This document shows positions 25,007 to 33,662 of a stretch of 46,915 nucleotides of DNA, one piece after another. The translations under genes were made by a program, and so were the position numbers. The notes under the pieces are model-generated. The model searched no databases and was not told the DNA's origin. It saw only the letters and a list, made by a program, of their open reading frames with translations. This stretch comes from Sandaracinaceae bacterium (GTDB lineage: Bacteria > Myxococcota_A > Polyangia > Polyangiales > Sandaracinaceae), in the NCBI GenBank assembly GCA_040218145.1, contig JAVJQK010000036.1, forward strand, positions 1-46,915. Direction: 5' to 3'. Numbering within the stretch: the stretch's first letter is position 1; each line of letters begins with the position of its first letter.

Positions 25007-26340
25007 ACGAGATCCCCGAAACGATCGGGCGCTATCAGGTCGAGCGTCTCCTCGGCCAGGGCGCGATGGGGTCCGTCTACCTGGGCCGCGACCTCGACCT
25101 CGATCGCGCGGTCGCGATCAAGACGGTGCGGCACCTCGACCTCGAGGAGAAGCGCCTGACGACCTTCCTCGAGCGCTTCAAGAACGAGGCCCGCGCCGCC
25201 GCGCGGCTGAGCCACCCCGCCATCGTCGCCGTCTATGACGTGGGCGAGGACGCGGGCGTCGGGCCGTACCTCGTCTTCGAGTACGTCGCGGGCAGCACGC
25301 TCAAGCAGATCCTTCGCGGCCGCGGCCCCCTCGCCCCCGACGCGGTCGTCCGGCTCGGCCGCCAGATCGCCGCCGCGCTCGACACCGCGCACGCGGCCGG
25401 CGTCATCCACCGCGACGTCAAGCCCGACAACATCCTGGTCAGCGCCACCGGCGACGCCAAGCTCGCCGACTTCGGCGTCGCGCGCGTGCCCGACGCCGCG
25501 CTCACCAAGGAGGGCCAGTTCCTCGGCACCCCCTGCTACGCCGCGCCCGAGACCCTCGACGAGGGCCGCTACGGGCCGCACAGCGACTTGTTCTCCTTCG
25601 CCGCCGTCATGTACGAGGCGATCACCGCCATCCGGGCGTTCCCGGGCGACGACGCGATCAGCGTGGCGAACCACGTCGTGCACGACGACCCGGATCCGCC
25701 GAGCGTGGTCCACCCCGACGTGCGCATCCCGAAGGAGGTCGACCGCGTCGTCATGCGCGGCCTGAACAAGGAGCACGACCAGCGCTACGACAGCGCGATG
25801 TCCTTCGTGGACGCGCTCGCCACCGCCTACGTCTCCACGGGCGTGCTCGACCGCGACCCGACCGGCGCGCAGATCCTCCCCGTCCCCGAGCCGCCTCCGC
25901 GCCGCTCCTCGGGCTGGATGTTCTACCTCGTGACCATCGCGCTGCTCGCGGTCGGCGTGGCCTTCGTCGCCGCGTTCCTCGACACCGAGCCGCCCGACCC
26001 GGCGATCGATCCCGACGTCTCGCCCGACGCCGGTCCCGTCGTCGACGCGGCGCCCAGCATCGTCGCCCGCGACGCGGGCCTCCGCGTCCCCGACGCGGGC
26101 CTCGCCGCCCCCCTCGACACGGGCGTCGCCGAGGCCCCGGACTCCGGCACGCTGGACGTCTCCACCATGAGCCCGTTCGAGCGCGACGAGGCCGCGAAGG
26201 ACGCCGTGGATCAGGCGCGCCAGGCCATCGAGGACGGCGACCTCGACGGCGCCGAGACCGCGCTCCGCCGCGCCCGCCTCCTCGACCCCGGCAACGACGA
26301 CATCTCCCCCCTCGAAGACGAGCTCCGCCGCCTCCGCTGA
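25003..26340 (+). CDS. Membrane Ser/Thr protein kinase with DAG-rich outer region
   Basis: A 445-residue Hanks-type kinase starting at TTG. The cytosolic kinase has GQGAMGSVYLG, Lys40 in VAIK, HRDVKPDNIL (Asp138, Asn143), DFG at about 156-158, and YAAPET. A transmembrane segment lies at about 304-326. The outer part has an Asp/Ala/Pro linker with repeated DAG motifs (about 328-385), then a helical domain reminiscent of a tetratricopeptide-type repeat (AIEDGDLDGAETALRRARLL). It resembles PknB-like receptor kinases without PASTA domains. It follows pyk closely and may be co-transcribed. Confidence 0.9.
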   Translation: MNEIPETIGRYQVERLLGQGAMGSVYLGRDLDLDRAVAIKTVRHLDLEEKRLTTFLERFKNEARAAARLSHPAIVAVYDVGEDAGVGPYLVFEYVAGSTLKQILRGRGPLAPDAVVRLGRQIAAALDTAHAAGVIHRDVKPDNILVSATGDAKLADFGVARVPDAALTKEGQFLGTPCYAAPETLDEGRYGPHSDLFSFAAVMYEAITAIRAFPGDDAISVANHVVHDDPDPPSVVHPDVRIPKEVDRVVMRGLNKEHDQRYDSAMSFVDALATAYVSTGVLDRDPTGAQILPVPEPPPRRSSGWMFYLVTIALLAVGVAFVAAFLDTEPPDPAIDPDVSPDAGPVVDAAPSIVARDAGLRVPDAGLAAPLDTGVAEAPDSGTLDVSTMSPFERDEAAKDAVDQARQAIEDGDLDGAETALRRARLLDPGNDDISPLEDELRRLR

Positions 26341-26372
26341 GCCGGCGAGAGCGCGTCGCGGAGCGCGCGTGT

Positions 26373-26837
26373 ATGCTGGCGCGCGTGAATCATCCGAGCG
26401 GTGGGGGCTTCGGGCCTCCGGGTGGGCCGCCTCAGCCTCCTTCGGGCGGCGGCGGCTTCGGGCAACCTCCTTCGGGAGGCGGCGGCGGCTTCGGGCAGCC
26501 TCCGGGCGGGTTCGGGCCACCTCCAGGCGGGCAGCCTCCGATGGGGCAGGGCGGGGGCGGCTTCGGGCCGCCGCCGGGGCCGCAGGGCGTGCCCATCCAG
26601 GAGGGCCCCGCGATCATCATGGCGATCGTCTCGATCCTGATCTGCGGGTGTCTGCCCGGCGGACTGGTGGGGCTGCTGCTCGCCAACCAGGCCAAGCAGG
26701 CGGCCGCGCGCGGCGACGAGAGCGGGGCGCGCTCGAAGCTGATGATGAGCTACGCCGCGAGCGGCATCTCGATGGCGCTGATGATGATCGTGATCTTCCT
26801 CTACTTCGTCCTGATGGTGCTCGGCGCCGTCGCGTAG
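26373..26837 (+). CDS. Gly/Pro-rich dispanin (CD225)-like membrane protein
   Basis: A 154-residue protein. Residues about 8-75 are Gly/Pro/Gln/Phe-rich repeats (GGGGFGQPPSGG-like). Two transmembrane segments follow (about 80-105 and 128-150), with a short loop carrying NQAKQAAARGDESGARSKL. This layout, Pro-rich cytosolic tail then CLPGGLVGLLLANQA, resembles the dispanin/CD225 family, which in animals includes the IFITM proteins. Function in bacteria is not established. GTG 26385 is an alternative start. Confidence 0.72.
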   Translation: MLARVNHPSGGGFGPPGGPPQPPSGGGGFGQPPSGGGGGFGQPPGGFGPPPGGQPPMGQGGGGFGPPPGPQGVPIQEGPAIIMAIVSILICGCLPGGLVGLLLANQAKQAAARGDESGARSKLMMSYAASGISMALMMIVIFLYFVLMVLGAVA

Positions 26838-26847
26838 CAGTAATGGC

Positions 26848-27732
26848 TCATCGGCCGCGCTCGGCGAACCAGCGGGCGAGCGCGTCGACGAGGGCCCGGA
26901 CCCGCGCCGGCTGCAGCGTGCGCCGGGTGAACACCGCGTGGACCGCGATGCGCGCGCCGAGGGTCTCGGGCAAGACCCGGACGAGCCGGCCGTCGGCGAG
27001 CGGCGCGGCGGCGGTGAGCTCGCTCAGCATCGCGATCCCCGCGCCCGCGATCGCCGCTTCGAGGAGCGCTGCCTGGTCGTCGCTGTGGAAGCGGCCGTCG
27101 ACCGGCACCCGCTCGCCGTCGCGTCGCGGCCACCAGCGCTGCGGGCCGCCCTCGGGCGCGGCGCCCATCAGGAGCGCGTGCTCCGAGAGCGCGTCGACGT
27201 CGGCGGGCGCGCCGCGCGGCTCGAGGTAGCCCGGCGAGGCGACGGCGCTCACGTCCCCGTACCCCAGGCGCCGGTGCACCAGCTCCGGGTCGTGCAGCCG
27301 GCCGGCGCGCACCGCGACGTCGATCCCCTCGGCCCGCAGGTCCACCCAGCGCACCGACGTCGTGAGGTGCACGTGCAGGGCCGGATGCAGTCGCTGGAGC
27401 CGCACCAGGACCGCGCCCAGCTCCGGCGCGAGCACGGGCGGCGCGGACACCGTGAGCCGGCCGGTCACCTCGTCCCGCTCCTCGAGCAGCTGCGCCTCCG
27501 CGCGGGCCACGTCTTCGATGAGCGGCTTGACCCGCTCGTAGAGGCGCCGACCGGCCGGCGTGAGGGTCAGCGACCGCGTGCTGCGGTGCAGGAGCGCCAG
27601 CCCGAGCCGGGCCTCGAGCGCGCTCAGGCGCCGGCTCAGCGTCGGGCGGGACACGCCGAGCGAGGCCGCCGCCGCGGTGATGCTCCCGTGGTCGACGGTG
27701 ACCACGAAGAGCTGATGCTCGCCCAGATCCAT
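26848..27732 (-). CDS. LysR-family transcriptional regulator
   Basis: A 294-residue LysR-type regulator. The helix-turn-helix lies in GSITAAAASLGVSRPTLSRR (about residues 16-35), followed by LEARLGLALLHRSTRSLTLT. The effector domain includes LTVSAPPVLA and a typical VDLRAEGIDVAVRAG stretch, close to CrgA-like members. Its start is 78 bp from the DUF1304 gene on the other strand, and an 18-bp palindrome sits just upstream of its own start. Confidence 0.93.
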   Translation of the reverse strand: MDLGEHQLFVVTVDHGSITAAAASLGVSRPTLSRRLSALEARLGLALLHRSTRSLTLTPAGRRLYERVKPLIEDVARAEAQLLEERDEVTGRLTVSAPPVLAPELGAVLVRLQRLHPALHVHLTTSVRWVDLRAEGIDVAVRAGRLHDPELVHRRLGYGDVSAVASPGYLEPRGAPADVDALSEHALLMGAAPEGGPQRWWPRRDGERVPVDGRFHSDDQAALLEAAIAGAGIAMLSELTAAAPLADGRLVRVLPETLGARIAVHAVFTRRTLQPARVRALVDALARWFAERGR

Positions 27733-27737
27733 CGTAT

Positions 27738-27755
27738 TCGTTCTCTGATGAACGA
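27738..27755. promoter_or_regulatory. Candidate operator of the LysR regulator
   Basis: The palindrome TCGTTC-N6-GAACGA (arms 27738-27743 and 27750-27755) lies between the divergent LysR and DUF1304 genes, starting 5 bp before the LysR start. The interrupted dyad is in keeping with LysR-type sites, which often have a T-N11-A core. It may control both genes. This is a sequence inference. Confidence 0.5.
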
Positions 27756-27810
27756 GTAGCGTCAGATATTACCTCTACCGCTCGACAGCGCTACGAATCA
27801 AGCTCTCCCC

Positions 27811-28149
27811 ATGCTCGCCAACATCACCGCCTGGGTCGTCGTCGCGCTCCACCTCGTCTTCGCGCTCGCCGAGAGCGTCGGCTGGAGCCAGATGGCGCGC
27901 CGCTTCGGCTACAGCCGCGAGGCCACCGAGACCACGCGCGCGCTCGCGCTCAACCAGGGCGCCTACAACGCCGGCCTCGCCGCCGTGCTCGGCTGGGCGC
28001 TCGTCACCGGCCACGACGCCACGGCCACCGCGATGCTCGCCTACGTCCTCGCGATGGCGGTCGTCGGCGGCGTGAGCGTGCGCTGGACCATCTTCGTCAT
28101 CCAGGGCGTGCCCGCCGCCCTCGCCCTCGGCGTGCGTCTCTTCGCGTAG
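27811..28149 (+). CDS. DUF1304-family membrane protein
   Basis: A 112-residue protein, mostly hydrophobic, with about four transmembrane segments. It matches the DUF1304 pattern: ALHLVFALAESVGW near the start and ALALNQGAYNAGLAAVLGW in the middle, the latter being the conserved NQGxYN signature. Function of the family is unknown. It is divergent from the LysR gene and probably its target. Confidence 0.85.
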   Translation: MLANITAWVVVALHLVFALAESVGWSQMARRFGYSREATETTRALALNQGAYNAGLAAVLGWALVTGHDATATAMLAYVLAMAVVGGVSVRWTIFVIQGVPAALALGVRLFA

Positions 28150-28152
28150 CCC

Positions 28153-29337
28153 TCAGCGGATGCGCTCGGGGGCGTCGAAGCTGACGTAGGCGTCGGTCAT
28201 CGAGCGGTGCTGGGCCGCGAGCCACGTGGCGGAGCGCGCGACGGACTCGATCCGCACCTCGTCCATCGGGCCCTCGAGGTAGTCGCCCGCGCAGCCGCCG
28301 TTGCGGCCGATCTCGATGGCGTTGGCGTCCGGGATGAGCTCGTGTGTGGCGTTCATGGGGTCGCCGGTGGCGGCGCCGTCGAGGTAGATGACCACCTCGT
28401 CGGTGCGCGTGTCGAAGGTCGCCGCGACCCACTGCCAGCGATCGGTCTCGAGAGCGCCCTCGTGGTAGGTGCGCCAGCTGCCGTCGTAGTGCTCGAACTG
28501 GACGTCGTCGTCGCCGCGGATGAAGAGCGCGTAGTTGCCCTCGCGCTCGCAGCCCTCGCGCTTGGCGAGCAGGGCGAGCTGGTGGTCGAGCGTGGTCGGG
28601 AACATCCAGCCCGAGATCGTCACCGCCTCCGTCAGATCGAGCGAGTCGGCGTCGGGCACGGTGGTGAAGGTGTCGCGCGCGAACAGCCTCGCGCCGCCGA
28701 TCACGCCCTCGGCGTCGGGCGCGTCGCTCGCCGAGCCGTGGTTGGCGTTCCCGGTCGCGTCGTCGAAGTCGCCGCTCATGTGCCAGACGCCGCGGTAGGG
28801 CGCGGCCCAGACGCCCGCCGGGTTCTGGCCATCGGGCGCGCCCGGGCGGTCGGCGTACATCCAGATGAAGTCGGCGTCGGACGAGGCGTCCACCTGCGGG
28901 ACACGCACCCAGACGTGTGAGGTGCCGCCGGGCTGCCAGCGCTCGATCTCGTGAGCGAGCACGGCGCCGTCCGCGTCGACGAAGCGCAGCGCCTCGCCGC
29001 CCGGGCCGGCCCGCTCGTAGTCCACCCGCGAGGGGTCGAGCGCGACGAGCACGGGGAAGTCCACCAGATCCTCGTCGTGCGGCGCGTTGTCGAAGGTCAG
29101 CCGCCGCCGCTCCTTCCAGGCCGCGTCGAACCAGTCCGCGGGGATCGGAGGCCCGGTGTCCTCGGGAGGCCGCGCGTCGCCGGGCGGGCGCGCGTCGGGG
29201 CCGATCGAGCCGTCGCGCGTGCCCGCGTCGAGCTCGACGCCTCCCTCCGAGCGGGGCGTGCGGAGGCCGCTTCGATCGAGCGAGCACGCAGTCGAGACCA
29301 GCAGGAGGAGGCAGGCGCAGCGCTTCATCGCTCGCAT
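28153..29337 (-). CDS. LamG/DUF2341-type lipoprotein
   Basis: About 394 residues from ATG 29337; ATG 29328 and 29340 are also possible. An AGAGGGGG stretch lies just upstream. Signal KRCACLLLLVSTAC gives a lipobox, followed by a Pro/Asp/Gly linker (about 25-75). Two recognisable parts follow: a DUF2341-like segment (FDAAWKERRRLTFDNAPH, then DFPVLVALD) and a LamG/concanavalin-like domain (about 210-370) with TISGWMFPTTLDHQ and DEVVIYLDGAATGDP. Such domains usually bind sugars or proteins outside the cell. Confidence 0.82.
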   Translation of the reverse strand: MRAMKRCACLLLLVSTACSLDRSGLRTPRSEGGVELDAGTRDGSIGPDARPPGDARPPEDTGPPIPADWFDAAWKERRRLTFDNAPHDEDLVDFPVLVALDPSRVDYERAGPGGEALRFVDADGAVLAHEIERWQPGGTSHVWVRVPQVDASSDADFIWMYADRPGAPDGQNPAGVWAAPYRGVWHMSGDFDDATGNANHGSASDAPDAEGVIGGARLFARDTFTTVPDADSLDLTEAVTISGWMFPTTLDHQLALLAKREGCEREGNYALFIRGDDDVQFEHYDGSWRTYHEGALETDRWQWVAATFDTRTDEVVIYLDGAATGDPMNATHELIPDANAIEIGRNGGCAGDYLEGPMDEVRIESVARSATWLAAQHRSMTDAYVSFDAPERIR

Positions 29338-29391
29338 CATACCCCCTCTCGCCGGGCCCACCGGGCGAGAGCCGCCCGGGCTCAGCGAAGA

Positions 29392-31155
<1,764 letters not shown>

Positions 31156-31232
31156 CGGCGCGTTTCCTCCTGCAGCCGAGGTGTTGCACAGTCGGGCGCC
31201 GGAAGCACCGCCTGGGCCTCGAAACGCCGGGC

Positions 31233-32162
31233 TCAGAGATCCCGCAGGACGAGCAGGAGAAGGACGGCGGCGGCGATCGAGGCGACCGCGATCCCGGCCC
31301 AGACGACCGCGCGCTGGCCGCGATCGATCGGAGCGTCGTCTCCCGCGACGCGCGGCGGCGAGCCCCAGACGTGGAGGACGCGGTCCGAGAGCTTCAGCTC
31401 GACCACCCAGCCCGCCGTCACCTCGACCCGGCGGCCCCGCGTGCGTCGGTCCGGCTCGTCTCCGCGGGCCAGGCCCCCTCTCACCATGGCGTCGACCGGG
31501 GTGGGCAGCGCGCCCGCGGGGATCGCGTCGAGGCGCTCCACCTCGAGCAGCCGGCGAGGCGCGAGCGGCGTCGCGCTCCCGGACCCGAGGATCTCCGCGA
31601 CGAGCTCGGATGACAGGCGCGCGCCGTGCTCCAGCTCGTGGTCCGTCTTGGTGCCGGTCTCCACGACGAGGCACCGCGTGACGGCGACCTTGGCCGAGCC
31701 GCGGCAGGTGTCGCATCGCAGCGTGCCCGCCGCGCCGCAGGTGCCGCAGGGCACGTAGTACACGCGGCGAAAGCCGGTCAGCGGCTCGTGCTCCTCGACG
31801 CGCTTCTGTCCGGTGCCCTCGCAGTCGTCGCACGGGAACGCGCGGGCGCCCTCGCAGACGAAGCACGCGGCGACCCCGCGCGTCTCGGGGAGCGGGATCC
31901 GCGTGGCGCTCTCCTGGCCGTCCGCCGGCACGTCGACCTCGATCGACCACGGATCCGGCCGACCGGGCTCGACCAGGTCGGCCCCCGCGTCGACGGGCTC
32001 GACGTCGTTGTCCAGCCAGCGCCGCTCGAACGCGGCGTGCGTCTCGATCAGGTGAACCGGGAGCGCGTCGGCGCCCACGGGCTTCGGGGCGGGCATCTGC
32101 CGCAGCGCGCGCCACTCTCGCGCAGCCTCTTTGGCTTCCTCGATGACTTCGTCGACCCCCAT
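31233..32162 (-). CDS. DnaJ-type zinc-finger protein with C-terminal membrane anchor
   Basis: A 309-residue protein from ATG 32162. It contains four Cys pairs of the DnaJ CxxC-type: CFVCEGARAFPCDDCEGTG and CGTCGAAGTLRCDTCRGSAK, near residues 125-185. No J-domain is present. A hydrophobic segment at the C-terminus (AGIAVASIAAAVLLLLVL) would act as a tail anchor. The zinc domain may bind unfolded or thiol proteins, as in DnaJ, but that is inference. It lies upstream of the acyl-CoA dehydrogenase gene and is divergent from the next gene (53 bp apart). Confidence 0.75.
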   Translation of the reverse strand: MGVDEVIEEAKEAAREWRALRQMPAPKPVGADALPVHLIETHAAFERRWLDNDVEPVDAGADLVEPGRPDPWSIEVDVPADGQESATRIPLPETRGVAACFVCEGARAFPCDDCEGTGQKRVEEHEPLTGFRRVYYVPCGTCGAAGTLRCDTCRGSAKVAVTRCLVVETGTKTDHELEHGARLSSELVAEILGSGSATPLAPRRLLEVERLDAIPAGALPTPVDAMVRGGLARGDEPDRRTRGRRVEVTAGWVVELKLSDRVLHVWGSPPRVAGDDAPIDRGQRAVVWAGIAVASIAAAVLLLLVLRDL

Positions 32163-32215
32163 CTCGCCGCCATAGCAGCTCCCCCACCAAACGCTCGCCC
32201 ATGCTATGCACGGCC

Positions 32216-32998
32216 ATGTCCGACGACCCGCGCTGGGCGCCGCCGCCCGTCCCCGAGGATGACGAAGACAACGACCTGACCACGCCTTGGGCCTCGCCGC
32301 TCGACGCGCAGGTGCCGGACCTGCCCGCCCCGAGCCGGGCGCCCGCGGGCGCGGGGCCAGCCCCCGGTTCGCCGGCCGGGATCTCAGCCCAGGCGGCTCC
32401 GTCGCAGGCCGCGCCGTCGCAGGCCGCGCCGTCCCAGGCGACTCCGTCACCGGCCGCGCCGTCCCAGGCGACTCCGTCGCCGGCCGCCCCTCCGGAGGGC
32501 AAGAGCAACGGTCGGAGGAACCTGCTGATCGGTGGCTGCGGCGGCTGCCTCTTCATCCTGCTGTCGATCTGCTGCTGCAGCGGGTACCTGCTCTACCTCG
32601 AGGAGGGCGTCTCCTACGGCGACCCGGGCGAGGAGCTGCAGCGCTTCCCCATCGTGGCCGGTCAGCCCATCGCCGCCTCGGTCGCGTGGGAGGGCACCGG
32701 GTACGCCTCGCTCCGCGCCTACATCGACCTCGGCGAGGACGCGGCGCCGGGCACGCGCCTCGAGGGCACCTTCGACTGCCGCGAGTACGCGACCGTCGAG
32801 CCGCGACCCGTCAGCGAGAGCTACTTCGAGGGAGGCGACGCCCCCGAGGGCTGGGTGCCGATGCCCTCCATCTTCCTCTACGTGCGCGACGGACAGACCG
32901 CGCGCTGCGCCGGGACGCTGCGCAGCGACCCGCCGACCGCGATGGAGCTGGTGATCACGGAGCGGCAGCGTCCGAGCGACTGGCTCTCGGGATTCTGA
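32216..32998 (+). CDS. Pro/Ala-rich single-pass membrane protein
   Basis: A 260-residue protein from ATG 32216. The N-terminal ~100 residues are Pro/Ala/Ser-rich and repetitive (APSQA/TPSPA units, DNA about 32395-32480). A single transmembrane segment near residues 107-130 holds an unusual Cys cluster (CGGCLFILLSICCCSGYLL). The outer ~130 residues have two Cys in the stretch FDCREYATVE and ARCAGTL, which may form a disulfide. No family is recognised. The stop codon lies in a short tandem repeat. Confidence 0.72.
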   Translation: MSDDPRWAPPPVPEDDEDNDLTTPWASPLDAQVPDLPAPSRAPAGAGPAPGSPAGISAQAAPSQAAPSQAAPSQATPSPAAPSQATPSPAAPPEGKSNGRRNLLIGGCGGCLFILLSICCCSGYLLYLEEGVSYGDPGEELQRFPIVAGQPIAASVAWEGTGYASLRAYIDLGEDAAPGTRLEGTFDCREYATVEPRPVSESYFEGGDAPEGWVPMPSIFLYVRDGQTARCAGTLRSDPPTAMELVITERQRPSDWLSGF

Positions 32999-33028
32999 GC
33001 GCGGGTTCTGAGGGCGGGTTCTGAGCGT
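32989..33028. repeat. Short tandem repeat across the stop codon
   Basis: Three units of 13-14 bp, GGGATTCTGAGCGC, GGGTTCTGAGGGC and GGGTTCTGAGCGT, follow each other. The first contains the TGA stop codon of the upstream gene, so each unit repeats a TCTGA word. Confidence 0.8.
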
Positions 33029-33033
33029 GGCGT

Positions 33034-33312
33034 TCAGAGGCGAGGGTGGCGGTGCAGCATGCGCCGCTCTCGCCAGCCCACGACCAGCAGCTCCACGATG
33101 CCGAACGACAGCGCGATGAAGCCGATGACGGCGGCGGCGGCGAGCGCGTACGTCACGTAGAGGCCCGTCGGCGATTGGATGGCGCGCACGCCGGAGCCCA
33201 GCTGGAAGGCCGCGCTCCAGAGCGCCGTGAGCGTGGCGAAGACGACCGCCGCGCCCGCTCCCCATCCGATGGCCAGGCGTCCGCGACGCTCGGTGCGTTC
33301 GTTGTCGATCAT
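33034..33312 (-). CDS. Small two-TM membrane protein
   Basis: A 92-residue ORF from ATG 33312. It has two hydrophobic segments (about 17-36 and 51-77) and a short basic C-terminus (GWRERRMLHRHPRL). No family is recognised. It is the nearest gene downstream of ynbE-like on the same strand, 107 bp away, which is where E. coli has ydbL, but it does not resemble YdbL, which is a secreted periplasmic protein. Confidence 0.65.
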   Translation of the reverse strand: MIDNERTERRGRLAIGWGAGAAVVFATLTALWSAAFQLGSGVRAIQSPTGLYVTYALAAAAVIGFIALSFGIVELLVVGWRERRMLHRHPRL

Positions 33313-33419
33313 GCGCCCGACGGATGCATCGCGCGGACCAGCGCCCGCGAGCGGCGCTCCGAGACCAGAGAGGCGCGCAGGTTGCGCGAGACGGCTGCGC
33401 GGCGGGGCTCCCTGCGCGG

Positions 33420-33662
33420 TCAGCGCGTCTGATCTCGGGACGCCTGGTCGGTAGACCCAGCGCTGGCGACCGCGCCTCCGGACGTGCCCTCGGACGCGTC
33501 CTCGGCTTCTTCGTCCTCGCCGTTCTGGATGCGGACGTTCACGTCCATGGTCACCCGGATCGGCTGGAGCTGGATGGGTTCCACCTGCACGGCGTGTTGA
33601 CTGATGCAGCCGCCGACCAGGCAGAGCGCGGCGATCGACGTCGCCCAAACGATTCGCTTCAT
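33420..33662 (-). CDS. YnbE-like lipoprotein
   Basis: An 80-residue lipoprotein from ATG 33662, overlapping the stop codon of the YdbH-like gene in ATGA. The signal ends in VGGC with Cys19. The mature part holds the pattern EPIQLQPIRVTMDVNVRIQ, which matches YnbE (PITINMNVKIEHE region). In E. coli YnbE is an outer-membrane lipoprotein that forms a bridge with YdbH to move phospholipids between membranes. The acidic tail (EDEEAEDASEG and beyond) is longer than in E. coli. Confidence 0.85.
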   Translation of the reverse strand: MKRIVWATSIAALCLVGGCISQHAVQVEPIQLQPIRVTMDVNVRIQNGEDEEAEDASEGTSGGAVASAGSTDQASRDQTR

